DNA of 10,165 bases from Baffinella frigidus (GCA_026770585.1 MU646535.1:533344-543508), one strand, 5' to 3'. Counted from the first letter of the stretch, positions 1 through 6,028 are shown. The notes: generated from the sequence alone by a model not told the origin. Made by a program: numbers and translations.

Positions 1-164
1 ATCGTAGAGTACACAACGAATGATCTGGGCTTATTCGTTGCACTTAACCTTAAACCCTAAGGTATGTTGGTTGCCACTAACGCTCTCTTTCTCTCTCTCT
101 GTTTGGTGGGCCCCCATGATTTTATCGCCGGGGCGGGAAAGCGAGTCTTTGTCTGTGCGTGCCC
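1..164. other. Non-coding left edge with a small hairpin and a CT-rich tract
   Basis: No gene is supported here. CAACGAAT at 14-21 pairs with ATTCGTTG at 33-40 to form a short hairpin. The segment at 44-60 reads like degenerate CCCTAAA telomere-type DNA. A CT microsatellite lies at about 82-100. The short open frame that starts at 20 runs straight into the family A repeat, so it is repeat-derived rather than a gene. Confidence 0.5.
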
Positions 165-285
165 CACAGGGGTACCTCGCTCATAAGAAACCGCGCGCCC
201 CTAGGACCATACAGTAGGACCATGCCTAGGGTCCTAGGGTGGTCCTAGGGGGGGGGCGGTTTCTTATGAGCGAGGTACCCCTGTA
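165..285. mobile_element. Family A MITE-like element, copy 1 (complete)
   Basis: Perfect 29 bp inverted ends lie at 166-194 and 256-284, beginning ACAGGGGTACCTCGCTCATA. The middle is a CCTAGGACC/GGTCCTAGGG palindrome followed by a G run. There is no coding capacity. Other copies show TA on both outer sides (TA|CAGG...CCTG|TA), which is the target preference of Tc1/mariner-type and Stowaway-type elements. This copy has CA on the left and TA on the right, so the left target has probably mutated. The calls 'MITE' and 'TA target' are inferred from structure; no transposase is present. Confidence 0.85.
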
Positions 286-377
286 CATGTTTTTTTGTTG
301 AAAACGTCAATGCCTTCCAGGACATTCATAACCAAATTATTCATGATGTTGCAGGCACCAGTGCACCCCCACATTTA
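286..377. other. Spacer with nothing recognisable
   Basis: AT-leaning sequence with a short T run. I see no repeat, open frame of note or RNA gene here. Confidence 0.4.
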
Positions 378-523
378 TCCGGGGACATGTTTAATTTAAA
401 AGAAAATGGATCCCAATTTGTCCATAGGAGTTAGACGAAGGTCAATTAGGGTCTTAAGTAAATTTAATTGGGGCCAGAATCCGGTTTGATAGGAAATTGT
501 ATAGATTAAACATGTTCCCGGGT
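378..523. mobile_element. Family E foldback element, copy 1
   Basis: About 146 bp, similar over most of its length to a second copy at 4600-4747. The left end starts TCCGGGGACATGTTTAATTT and continues into AAAGAAAATGGATCC. The right end is a degraded inverted copy, with AACATGTTCCCGGG at 508-521. Both copies share an internal AAGTAAATTTAAT...CAGAATCCGGTTTG segment. No clear target duplication is visible. There is no coding capacity. Between this copy and the next B element, GCAACG at 538-543 pairs with CGTTGC at 545-550. Confidence 0.75.
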
Positions 524-573
524 GAACATAGAATTTCGCAACGGCGTTGCCGCTCTTGAGCGAACTCGGCACA

Positions 574-678
574 TATTCCTTGAGTGGCCAGACAGTCAAA
601 TTTGACTGCCAAGAGGTCCTCGGCAGGTCCTAGGGCCCTACGGTAGGGCGTATGGGCCTACTGGCCACTTCAGGGATA
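574..678 (+). mobile_element. Family B MITE-like element, copy 1 (105 bp)
   Basis: Ends are TATTCCTTGAGTGGCCA and TGGCCACTTCAGGGATA, an imperfect inverted repeat. The interior reads CAAGAGGTCCTCGGCAGGTCCTAG and then CCCTACGGTAGGGCGTATG, nearly the same as copies 2 and 3. All three full copies are exactly 105 bp counting the terminal TA, which points to a defined element. TA at both edges suggests a TA target. It is immediately followed by a near-perfect palindrome (CAGGACCAGA 686-695, TCTGGTCCTG 697-706). Confidence 0.85.
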
Positions 679-773
679 AGACAGTCAGGACCAGATTCTG
701 GTCCTGGCTTTCAGGGAAAGTCCTTAAAACCATTTTAGTTGTTCCGTCTTCGCTCGACAGCGGAGAGGGTGTT

Positions 774-841
774 GCTAAAATGGCTCAAATTCCGACGCTA
801 AAATGGCTCAAATTTCGACGCTAAACGGCTCACATTCCGAA
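774..841. repeat. Three-unit tandem repeat, about 23 bp per unit
   Basis: Units start at 774, 797 and 820, with core GCTAAAATGGCTCAAATTCC. The first two differ at one base and the third is more diverged (GCTAAACGGCTCACATTCC). Part of the unit occurs inverted just upstream (CCATTTTAG near 730). No function can be assigned. Confidence 0.8.
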
Positions 842-1146
842 CAGGTTACGTATCTGCCTACCAACGGCCTGTGCGGCGGAATCCTCGTGACCCCCGATTT
901 CTGGTGCGATTAGAGCGCTTGTTCTACCTTTTTGCTCGCACGACGTGATATGAATCAATATTTTCAGCGTTCGGCACTCAGAAAGGTGTCGCTCTCGCGG
1001 AATGTTGGATCTGTGTGTTCTAAGGCAGTGGGTTGGATGACGTGCGGAGCGTGTAGCCACACAGCGGACTTCCAAGGGATTTTGAAGAACCCTTAAGCGA
1101 TCAGACCTGGACCCTACGGTAGGCAATCCGTAGGGACACAGTCCTG
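842..1146. other. Mixed-composition spacer, no gene supported
   Basis: An open frame of 108 codons on the minus strand spans most of this stretch, but it starts inside the tandem repeat and has no recognisable domain or composition. The right part (1111-1137) carries the CCCTACGGTAGG core seen inside families B and D, so it is probably old repeat debris. Confidence 0.4.
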
Positions 1147-1251
1147 TATCCCTCAAGTGGCGAAGGGGGGGAAATTGACCCCCAAGAGGTCCTAGGCAGG
1201 TCCGAGGGCCCTACGGTAGGGCGTATGAGCCTACGGGCCACTTGAGGGATA
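1147..1251 (+). mobile_element. Family B MITE-like element, copy 2 (105 bp)
   Basis: Ends TATCCCTCAAGTGGC and GCCACTTGAGGGATA form a perfect 15 bp inverted repeat. The interior matches copies 1 and 3 from CCCCAAGAGGTCCTAGGCAG onward. A G run (1164-1171) interrupts the left part. Its terminal TA at 1250-1251 is also the left TA of the adjoining family A copy, so one element appears to have inserted exactly at the other's edge. Confidence 0.88.
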
Positions 1252-1368
1252 GGGGTACCTCGCGCATAAGAAACCGCCTCCCCCTGGGACTCTACGGTAG
1301 GCATATGCCTAGGACCCTATGGTGATCCTAGGGGGGTGGGCGTTTCTTATGAGCGAGGTACCCCTGTA
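1250..1368. mobile_element. Family A MITE-like element, copy 2
   Basis: Starts TAGGGGTACCTCGCGCATAA, one base (C) short of the family consensus end, and finishes TTATGAGCGAGGTACCCCTGTA. The interior carries CTACGGTAGGCATATGCCTAGGA and a G run. It shares its left TA with family B copy 2. Non-coding. Confidence 0.85.
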
Positions 1369-1570
1369 AAGTGTGGTTTGACCTCCCTCAAGGTCCTGCG
1401 GAAACATAGCCTCCTCGAGGGGAAATGCATGGTGGCGTTCATGGTGGTATCATGATCTGTGGTAAAGTCACTCCGGCCATCCTACACAGTTTCGGTATGA
1501 CACCTGAAAAATTACAACATCCTTGGTGTCACAGAGTGGAATCCAGCCAAGCGCGACTACGCACGCTTTC
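1369..1570. other. Spacer with one small hairpin
   Basis: TGACACC at 1498-1504 pairs with GGTGTCA at 1525-1531. The string GTAAAGTCACTCCGGCCATCCT at about 1462-1483 resembles the inverted ends of the element at 3823-4351, so a fragment of that family may lie here. No gene is supported. Confidence 0.45.
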
Positions 1571-1736
1571 ATAGGCTAACGTCCTGAAAATCGGGTAGTT
1601 AAGCCTACGGTATCGCCTACGGTAGGCCGTAGGGGCCAGGGGGGGGTCCTACGAAACATTAGGTCCTGGGAGCCCTACGGCCTACCGTAGGCAATACCGT
1701 AGGCTTAACTACCCGGTTTTCAGGAGGTTACCCTAT
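1571..1736. mobile_element. Long hairpin (foldback) element with 64 bp arms
   Basis: Arms at 1571-1634 and 1673-1736 are inverted copies with only a few mismatches, around a 38 base loop. The arms include GGGTAGTTAAGCCTACGGTAT and GCCTACGGTAGGCCGTAGGG. A transcript through this DNA would fold into a long near-perfect stem, so it is both a foldback-element candidate and a possible small-RNA source. Its core motif CCTACGGTAGG is shared with family B. No target duplication is evident. Confidence 0.85.
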
Positions 1737-1767
1737 TAGCTTAGGGGCGGGTGAAGTGACCATCGCC

Positions 1768-1956
1768 TACAGGAGTATCTGGGCTATAAAAACAGTACTT
1801 AGGAACACACACACCGGATTTGGGCCACCCTGTTTCTTAATTTAGTACCAGAGGGTTGACCAAATCTTGCGTTTAGTCAACCCTCTGGTACCAATTCAAG
1901 AAAACAGACACCGATCGATGTCGCACCCGTGTTCTTATAGCCCAGATACCCCTGTA
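1768..1956. mobile_element. 189 bp inverted-repeat element with family A-like tips
   Basis: Outer ends TACAGGAGTATCTGGGCTAT (1768-1787) and ATAGCCCAGATACCCCTGTA (1937-1956) are inverted with one mismatch. The first bases (TACAGG.GTA) match the tips of family A and the TA edges are the same, so it may be a related family moved by the same enzyme (inference). A second, independent hairpin sits at its centre. Confidence 0.82.
1831..1906. repeat. Inner hairpin of the 189 bp element
   Basis: GTACCAGAGGGTTGAC at 1845-1860 and its exact complement at 1876-1891 enclose a 15 base loop. Pairing extends outward imperfectly (TGTTTCTTAATTTA against CAATTCAAGAAAACA). This gives two nested inverted repeats, which may mean one element inside another. 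Confidence 0.85.
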
Positions 1957-1961
1957 CACGC

Positions 1962-2084
1962 TACAGGGGTACCTCGCTGATAAGAAAGTGCCCCCCCCCC
2001 CTACGACCATCATAGGGCTCTAGGCATAGGCCTACTATAGGGTCATAGGGGGGGGTGATTTCTTGTGAGCTAGGTACCCCTGTA
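1962..2084. mobile_element. Family A MITE-like element, copy 3
   Basis: TACAGGGGTACCTCGCTGATAAGAAA on the left, inverted on the right with two differences (GTGAGCTAGGTACCCCTGTA). TA is present at both edges. The interior has a 12-base C run and a matching G run around CCTACTATAGG. It lies 5 bases after the preceding 189 bp element. Non-coding. Confidence 0.87.
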
Positions 2085-2246
2085 CAAATCACAAAAATCT
2101 GAAAAATCCTTGTCAGCCATAAAAACGGGTTATGAGAGCCTGTTGAAGGCAAAAATCGATTGCGGTCCACTAGTCACACCATAAAGATGATTAGGCGGCA
2201 TGGTCGAGGAGAGGGCCTCTGCTGTCCTCTCGGACTGATCCAGCGC
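2085..2246. other. Spacer, no gene supported
   Basis: The only structure is a weak inverted pair around CGAGGAGAGGGCC...GTCCTCTCGG (2204-2233). The minus-strand open frames crossing here begin or end inside the neighbouring repeats. Confidence 0.4.
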
Positions 2247-2345
2247 TATCCCTTAGGTGGCCAGTAGGTGCATACGCCTTGCCGTAGGGCCCCAGGACCT
2301 GCCTAGGACCTGTCAGGGGCCAATTTTGAGCGAGGTACCCCTGTA
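2247..2345 (-). mobile_element. Chimera: family B (reversed, broken) joined to a family A right end
   Basis: From 2247 the sequence follows the reverse complement of family B (TATCCCTTAGGTGGCCAGTAGG, then CATACGCC, GTAGGGCC, GGACCTGCCTAGGACCT and CAATTTTGA). It then switches at about 2327-2331 to the last bases of family A, GAGCGAGGTACCCCTGTA, ending in TA. The missing B end would have continued GACCGGCTGGCC. The two parents share GA or GAGC-like bases at the switch, so microhomology-mediated joining is a reasonable inference. Confidence 0.8.
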
Positions 2346-2449
2346 ATGGCATTGGAGCCATTTGCCCCGCCGAAAAGATAGCAAAAAGGTGATTTTGATA
2401 AAAACGTGTTTCCATGTGAGATCGCAGGCGCGCGAAATCGGTGCGGGCG

Positions 2450-2570
2450 TACAGGGGTACCTCGCTGATCAGAAACCGCAGCCTCCCTAGGACCACCGTA
2501 GGGCCCTAATCATAGGCCTACTGTAGGGTCCTAGGGAGAAGCGCTTTCTTATGAGCGAGGTACCCCTGTA
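2450..2570. mobile_element. Family A MITE-like element, copy 4 (complete, TA-flanked)
   Basis: Ends are TACAGGGGTACCTCGCTGAT and TTATGAGCGAGGTACCCCTGTA, with TA on both sides. Inside are CCCTAGGACCACCGTAGGGCCC and CTACTGTAGGGTCCTAGGG. The length of 121 bp counting TA matches copy 1. No coding capacity. Confidence 0.88.
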
Positions 2571-2760
2571 GCTGTAGAGACCAAAGCTCCGTCGCAATCC
2601 ATTTGGGCCCACCACTTTGGAGAGCCCGGGCTCTTTTCCGCTCCAAAGTTGCCTGACGGGCTGTCAGAGCGGAGCCGGACCCATGCGGAGAGGCGAGGGT
2701 TCCCAGGAAACCGGGAAAATCATGAGAGGCGAGCGGGAAACCGGCGGGGGGCCCTCGATG
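2571..2760. other. GC-rich spacer with a two-part palindrome
   Basis: AGAGCCCGGGCTCT (2621-2634) is a perfect 14 bp palindrome. It sits between ACTTTGGAG at 2614-2622 and its complement CTCCAAAGT at 2641-2649. A short direct repeat AGAGGCGAG...GGGAAACCGG occurs at about 2689-2716 and 2724-2745. No gene is supported. Confidence 0.55.
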
Positions 2761-2802
2761 TACAGGGGCACCTCGCTCATAAGAAACCGCCCCCCCCCTA
2801 GG
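2761..2802. mobile_element. Left half of a family A element, broken at its centre
   Basis: TACAGGGGCACCTCGCTCATAAGAAACCGC followed by the C run and CCTAGG is the left arm of family A. Where the family centre (CCTAGGACC...) should continue, the sequence becomes TTTGAGGGTTTAGGG. The right arm is missing, which places the break within the central palindrome. Confidence 0.85.
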
Positions 2803-3018
2803 TTTGAGGGTTTAGGGTTTAGGGGTTAGGGGTTAGGGTTTGGGATTTGGGGTTGAGGGTTGAGAGTATAGGGTTTAGGGCCTAGGGTCTAGGGTCTAGG
2901 GTTCGGTGTTAAGGGTTTGGGGTTTAGGGTCTAGGGTTGAGAGTTGAGGGTTTAGGGTTTAGGGTTTAGGGTTTCGGCGTTAGGGTTTGTGGTTCCTGAT
3001 TTAGGGTTTGAGTTTTAA
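2802..3018 (+). repeat. Interstitial telomere-like block, degenerate TTTAGGG repeats
   Basis: About 215 bp of TTTAGGG and close variants (TTAGGGG, CTAGGGT, TTGAGGG, TTTGGGG), with at least seven exact units including a clean run at about 2950-2975. TTTAGGG is the plant-type telomere repeat, which is also found in several algal and protist groups. The many variant units show this is not a live chromosome end but an old or error-prone insertion. Beyond it, CAACCCTAACTCCC near 3074 is the same motif on the other strand, though only one short piece. Confidence 0.88.
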
Positions 3019-3117
3019 GTCGAGTGGAAGACATTCAATTACCTTTCCAATTACCTTTCCAAACCCGACCACCTCAACCCTAACTCCCAAAACAAGGACA
3101 TGGAGAGTCTTTCAGGG

Positions 3118-3222
3118 TATCCCTTAAGTGGCCAGCCGGTCAAAATTGACCCCCAAGAGGTCCTAGGCAGGTCCTAGGGCCCTACGGTAGGGCGTATGAG
3201 CCTACTCGCCACTTAAGGGATA
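3118..3222 (+). mobile_element. Family B MITE-like element, copy 3 (105 bp)
   Basis: TATCCCTTAAGTGGC and GCCACTTAAGGGATA form a perfect 15 bp inverted repeat. The interior CCCCAAGAGGTCCTAGGCAG and CCCTACGGTAGGGCGTATGA is the cleanest copy in the window and serves as the family consensus. TA is present at both ends. Confidence 0.9.
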
Positions 3223-3235
3223 GGGTCTCTCGTCG

Positions 3236-3256
3236 TATCCCTTACGTGGCGAGTAG
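3236..3256 (-). mobile_element. Family B terminal fragment
   Basis: TATCCCTTACGTGGCGAGTAG is the reversed right end of family B (copy 3 has CTACTCGCCACTTAAGGGATA). It lies only 14 bases from copy 3 and facing it. The rest of the element is absent; the minisatellite begins 14 bases later. Confidence 0.75.
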
Positions 3257-3269
3257 ACTCCTAAGAGAC

Positions 3270-3366
3270 TTGCCCTGTCCCTGATTTGGGGGTTAGGGAC
3301 TTGCCCTGTCCCTGGTTTGGGGGTTAATGTTATTATGCCCTGTCCCTAGTTTGGGGTTTAGGGTTT
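3270..3366 (+). repeat. Minisatellite, three units of about 31-35 bp
   Basis: Each unit contains TGCCCTGTCCCT.. then TTTGGGG and a telomere-like TTAGGG or TTTAGGG ending. Units begin at about 3270, 3301 and 3334. The unit ends look like diverged telomere repeats, so the array may come from the same subtelomere-like DNA as the block at 2802-3018. Confidence 0.82.
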
Positions 3367-3577
3367 CTTTCTCTACATCCCTCCGGCTGTGGACGAGAGG
3401 GAGACCATATTATGTTTAATAATTATATTAATATTAATATTACAGCAGAACGAGAGACTATTATTGCTACCAACAGAGAGAGACCTTGCTGAATGGCTGC
3501 TCGGGGTTGTTGTCAGTGAAGCCTCCGTGGTTCCACGATCGACGGATCGAGGAGAGCTCTGGCGGAAGGCTCCACTC
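3367..3577. other. Spacer with an AT-only tract
   Basis: TAATAATTATATTAATATTAATATT-like DNA at about 3417-3441 is a low-complexity tract. An open frame of 73 codons starting with GTG at 3389 owes its hydrophobic look (LIIILILIL) to this tract and runs into the next element, so I do not call it a gene. Confidence 0.5.
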
Positions 3578-3717
3578 TTATCCGGGGAAACCTATTTTTC
3601 TTTAGTTTGATGGCAAGGAAAATTACTACACAATTCGTTCTTATTAACAATATTAAAGCATTCATGTAGTAATTTTCCTTGCCATCAAACTCAGGAAAAA
3701 TAGGTTTCCTCGGATAA
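3578..3717. mobile_element. Family F hairpin element, copy 1 (53 bp arms)
   Basis: Arms at 3578-3630 and 3665-3717 begin TTATCCGGGGAAACCTATTT and include TTGATGGCAAGGAAAATTAC. They are almost perfectly complementary around a 34 base loop. ACTC occurs on both sides (3574-3577 and 3718-3721), which fits a 4 bp target duplication. The tip TTATCCGGGG resembles the tip of family E, so E and F may be related. Confidence 0.88.
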
Positions 3718-3822
3718 ACTCGGGCGCGCGAGACATACAGAGACATCGTCTGCGAGTAAAGCTTCACCAAACACAGGACGGATCCGCGGGCACTTGCGGG
3801 CTTATATTTCCTTGTTGTGGAT

Positions 3823-4351
3823 GTGACTGCGTCAAGTCACTCCGGTCATCCTGAGCTGCTCGCGCCTTTCGTGGAAACACCTCTCAACTTCCCCGTCTCA
3901 AGTCGCCCGTGTCCGGCTTGAAAAGCTGCCCCACCAGCAGCCACAGGAAGTGAACCAATCGAGCGATAGCAAAAGTTGATTTCCCCTGGGTGGTGAACCC
4001 TCAGGGTTTATCCCTTGGTGAAATTGCCCACAGGTCTCCATTTCGCGATTTGGTTCACTACTGAAAGCTGGTGGCAGCTCGGGGGCGTTCCGCTCCACGC
4101 GGCTAAACAATGGTCCCACCTTGGAAAAGAAGTGAGGGGAAGGAGGACAAGTGGAAACACTTTTTGTTTGAAAAGCCACACACGAGGCTCACAACCCTCA
4201 CGAACCAACGGCTTCAATTCCCTAGGAAAGTTGGAGCCATTGCCGCAACTTGGACGAGATTCTGGCCATCGCGATGAGAAGGATGGAAATACAACTTGCA
4301 TTGGGGATAAACCCCATGTAAGCATAGCTGGAGTGACTTTACACAAGTCAC
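3823..4351. mobile_element. Possible 529 bp element with imperfect inverted ends
   Basis: The left end GTGACTGCGTCAAGTCACTCC (3823-3843) and the complement of the right end, GTGACTTGTGTAAAGTCACTCC, agree at most positions and continue weakly for about ten more bases. The interior has no recognisable protein. It contains AACCCTCAGGGTTTA at 3996-4010, a telomere-like palindrome repeated exactly at 8936-8950. A stray copy of the end motif lies near 1462. The inverted ends could be chance or very old. Confidence 0.5.
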
Positions 4352-4599
4352 GTCCTATAAGTATTATAAAAGACACAAACGGATCCCAGTCGGGGATCCG
4401 CGAGTGTTCCTTCCGATACGCGAGGGACTTGCAGCGACCAGAACCTTCTGTGTTGCAAAATGGGCCTCATTTCGTCGGTTTGGTGCCTTATCCCACCCTG
4501 TCCTCGGGTGAGATAGAAAAGACTTTTCGAGGGGGGTCACCAGACGCTGGCTTCCCCGAGGCAGACCGTCGAGATAACCTGTCGAAGACGCGGCACTAA
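4352..4599. other. Spacer with a BamHI-type hairpin, no confident gene
   Basis: CGGATCCC at 4380-4387 pairs with GGGATCCG at 4393-4400. The right part of a 194 codon plus-strand open frame (GTG start at 4015, stop at 4597-4599) crosses here. It has no domain I recognise, no ATG near its start, and it overlaps the inverted-repeat element, so it is left uncalled. Confidence 0.45.
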
Positions 4600-4747
4600 T
4601 CCGAGGACATATTTAATTTAAAAGAAAATGGATCCTTATGTGTTCTTAGGAGTTGGAGGAAGATTGATTGGGGCCATAAGTAAATTTAATTAGGGCAGAA
4701 TCCGGTTTGGTAGTCCATTTTCTTTTAATTTAAGCATGTTCCCTGGA
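4600..4747. mobile_element. Family E foldback element, copy 2 (148 bp)
   Basis: The best copy: left TCCGAGGACATATTTAATTTA then AAAGAAAATGGA, right TCCATTTTCTTTTAATTTAA then GCATGTTCCCTGGA. The inverted ends are about 33 bp. The interior (AAGTAAATTTAATTAGGGCAGAATCCGG) aligns with copy 1 at 378-523. The right end of copy 1 has drifted much more than this one. Confidence 0.85.
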
Positions 4748-4812
4748 TGAGCACGGTTCTCGTCCAAGAGGCCCACCATCAGTTCCTTTACGTCTTGTAG
4801 GTATTGATTTCT

Positions 4813-5168
4813 CCCAACATAGCCCAACGACACGCCTTTCCGTTGAAAAGATCTGCAGAAAAACATTTTTGCTTTCGGGTCGCATTGAGCTCTCCAGTGC
4901 AGAGGCTCGTGAAGGGTACGTCGGCGCAAAAAAATACTACACAAAGGCTTTAATATTACTACCATTGTATTCAGAACGAATTGTGTACGAAGCTTCGTAG
5001 TAATTTTCGTTGCCATCAAATGAAACAAAAATAGGTTTCCCCGGATAAAGGTACGTCGGGGCGCTGGGTGCGAGACCCAGGTAGCAGGAGCGAAACGCGA
5101 TCCGAAAGCAAAAATGCTTTCTCTGCAGATCCCTTCTACGGAACGGCGTGTCGTTGGCATATGTTGGG
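4813..5168. repeat. Foldback surrounding a broken family F copy
   Basis: The sequence from 4813 (CCCAAC at 4813-4818, CCCAACGACACGCC, ATCTGCAGA, GCTTTCGGGTCGC) is repeated inverted up to 5168 (GCGATCCGAAAGC, CTGCAGAT, GGCGTGTCGTTGG, GTTGGG at 5163-5168). The arms are roughly 75 bp with several mismatches. Their outer part is the same sequence that forms the ends of the 831 bp element starting at 5134, so this motif occurs three times in 1.2 kb. The minus-strand 156 codon frame here is an accident of these repeats. Confidence 0.75.
4934..5048 (-). mobile_element. Family F element, copy 2, one arm lost
   Basis: Relative to copy 1 reversed, it retains the loop (GGCTTTAATATTA, AGAACGAATTGTG) and the right arm (TAGTAATTTTCGTTGCCATC...AATAGGTTTCCCCGGATAA). 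Its left arm is reduced to TACTACAC after an A run. GGTACGTCGG stands at 4915-4924 and again at 5050-5059, possibly a target duplication left after the arm was lost. That 10 bp length does not match the 4 bp seen for copy 1, so this is uncertain. Confidence 0.75.
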
Positions 5169-5204
5169 CGAAATTAAAACCTAAAGGACCTAAAGGGCAG
5201 GTTC

Positions 5205-5365
5205 CAGGCGAGGCGTGGGACGCCAGCTTGCGAGCTGCGATCCTGCCTGTCCGCGCGAAGACCGCAAAGGTCTTTTACGGAGCTTTTACGATCGTTTAAG
5301 AAAAAAACGAAAAGGCTCATGACTTCTGTCAAAAGTTCTCCCCGCTGCGCGTGTTGATTAATTAA
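5205..5365. other. Unique part of the 831 bp element
   Basis: GC-rich then AT-rich sequence with GACCGCAAAGGTC near 5269 as a short imperfect palindrome. The 61 codon frame starting at 5114 is mostly the inverted end of the element read as protein. Nothing recognisable is encoded. Confidence 0.4.
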
Positions 5366-5461
5366 CGCCGGTCCGCCACCGAAAGTTACTACGTACACAG
5401 ACGCCTTGCATCCAACGAAAATTACTACACACACGCCTGTCATCCAACGAAAAATAGTTGG
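5366..5461 (+). repeat. Degenerate minisatellite, three units of about 29-35 bp
   Basis: Units begin ACGCC at 5366, 5401 and 5433 and share CATCCAACGAAAATTACTAC (first unit more diverged: CCGCCACCGAAAGTTACTAC). The AATTACTACA portion also occurs in the arms of family F and at about 9640, hinting that the unit derives from that family. Confidence 0.72.
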
Positions 5462-5507
5462 AGCACACCACCTGGTAGTAAAATCACTTGTAAAGTCGAT
5501 CGCGGAA

Positions 5508-5527
5508 GAATTCAAGCCCTTGAATTC
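5508..5527. repeat. Perfect palindrome GAATTCAAG-CC-CTTGAATTC
   Basis: Nine-base arms (5508-5516 and 5519-5527) around two bases. Followed closely by CAACGGGCGTTG, another small palindrome. Confidence 0.85.
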
Positions 5528-5620
5528 AAGGCAACGGGCGTTGCTTTGTGTTTACAAAAAAGATCCCACGATGTTGCTCGGCGTGTAGTAAAGATCCCCA
5601 GATGTAAAAGATCCACAGTG

Positions 5621-5888
5621 GGGCCGACCCTGTGTGGGTCGACCCAAATATTGGGTTGGGTCGACCCACACGGGGTCGACCCAGTTTTGCTGGTCGATCC
5701 AAGGGCGGTCAAATTTGGGGTGACCCAGACCCGGTGGGTCGACCCGCGGGCCGACCCGCGGTCCACGTGGGTCGGCCCGCCTGGGTCGACCCAGTGCGAC
5801 CCGTGGGCCGACCCACGGGTGACCCAAGGGCGGGGCAGCCCGCGGGTCGACCCACCTGGGTCGACCCAGGCTGGGTCAGCTGGGTCAG
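5621..5888. repeat. Array of 10 bp palindromes GGGYCGRCCC, part 1 (11 copies)
   Basis: Eleven matches to GGGYCGRCCC, mostly GGGTCGACCC, usually extended to TGGGTCGACCCA or GTGGGCCGACCCAC. Spacing is irregular: some copies abut or share flanking bases, others are 15-30 bases apart. It ends in two CTGGGTCAGC units. The long open frames in four phases (rich in W, V, D, P, G and R) are by-products of this composition. Confidence 0.88.
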
Positions 5889-6028
5889 CTGTCCTTTAGG
5901 TCCTTTAGGTCCTTTAGGTTTTAATTTCGCCCAACATATGCCAACGACACGCCCTTCCGTAGAAAGGAGGAAAAATGCCCGGATGGTTGGAGCCATTTTG
6001 TCAACTTTTGCCGGGGGGGGGGTGCAAA

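Larger units (their letters stand above)
5134..5964. mobile_element. 831 bp non-coding element with 63 bp inverted ends
   Basis: 5134-5196 and 5902-5964 are inverted copies identical at 62 of 63 positions, beginning TTCTACGGAA.GGCGTGTCGT and ending with repeats of AGGACCTAA. The high identity suggests a young element or gene conversion between the ends. Inside are a small minisatellite (5366-5461), a palindrome (5508-5527) and the GGGYCGRCCC array (5621-5880). The inside ATG and GTG frames are low complexity and no transposase is seen. Either side of it lack a clear target duplication. Confidence 0.78.

Noticed and set aside
2802-3018. A functional telomere
   Set aside because: Units are highly variable and unique sequence continues for 7 kb beyond it, so it is interstitial.
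4015-4599. 194 codon open frame on the plus strand, the longest outside the palindrome array
   Set aside because: It starts with GTG, overlaps the imperfect inverted-repeat element 3823-4351, shows no recognisable domain and has an overlapping 122 codon frame on the other strand. A frame this long can occur by chance in 10 kb of GC-moderate DNA.
4690-5160. 156 codon minus-strand frame
   Set aside because: It runs through family E, a foldback arm and the broken family F copy. Its start MPTTRRSVE is simply the repeated end sequence, which recurs as MPTTRPSVE at 5938.
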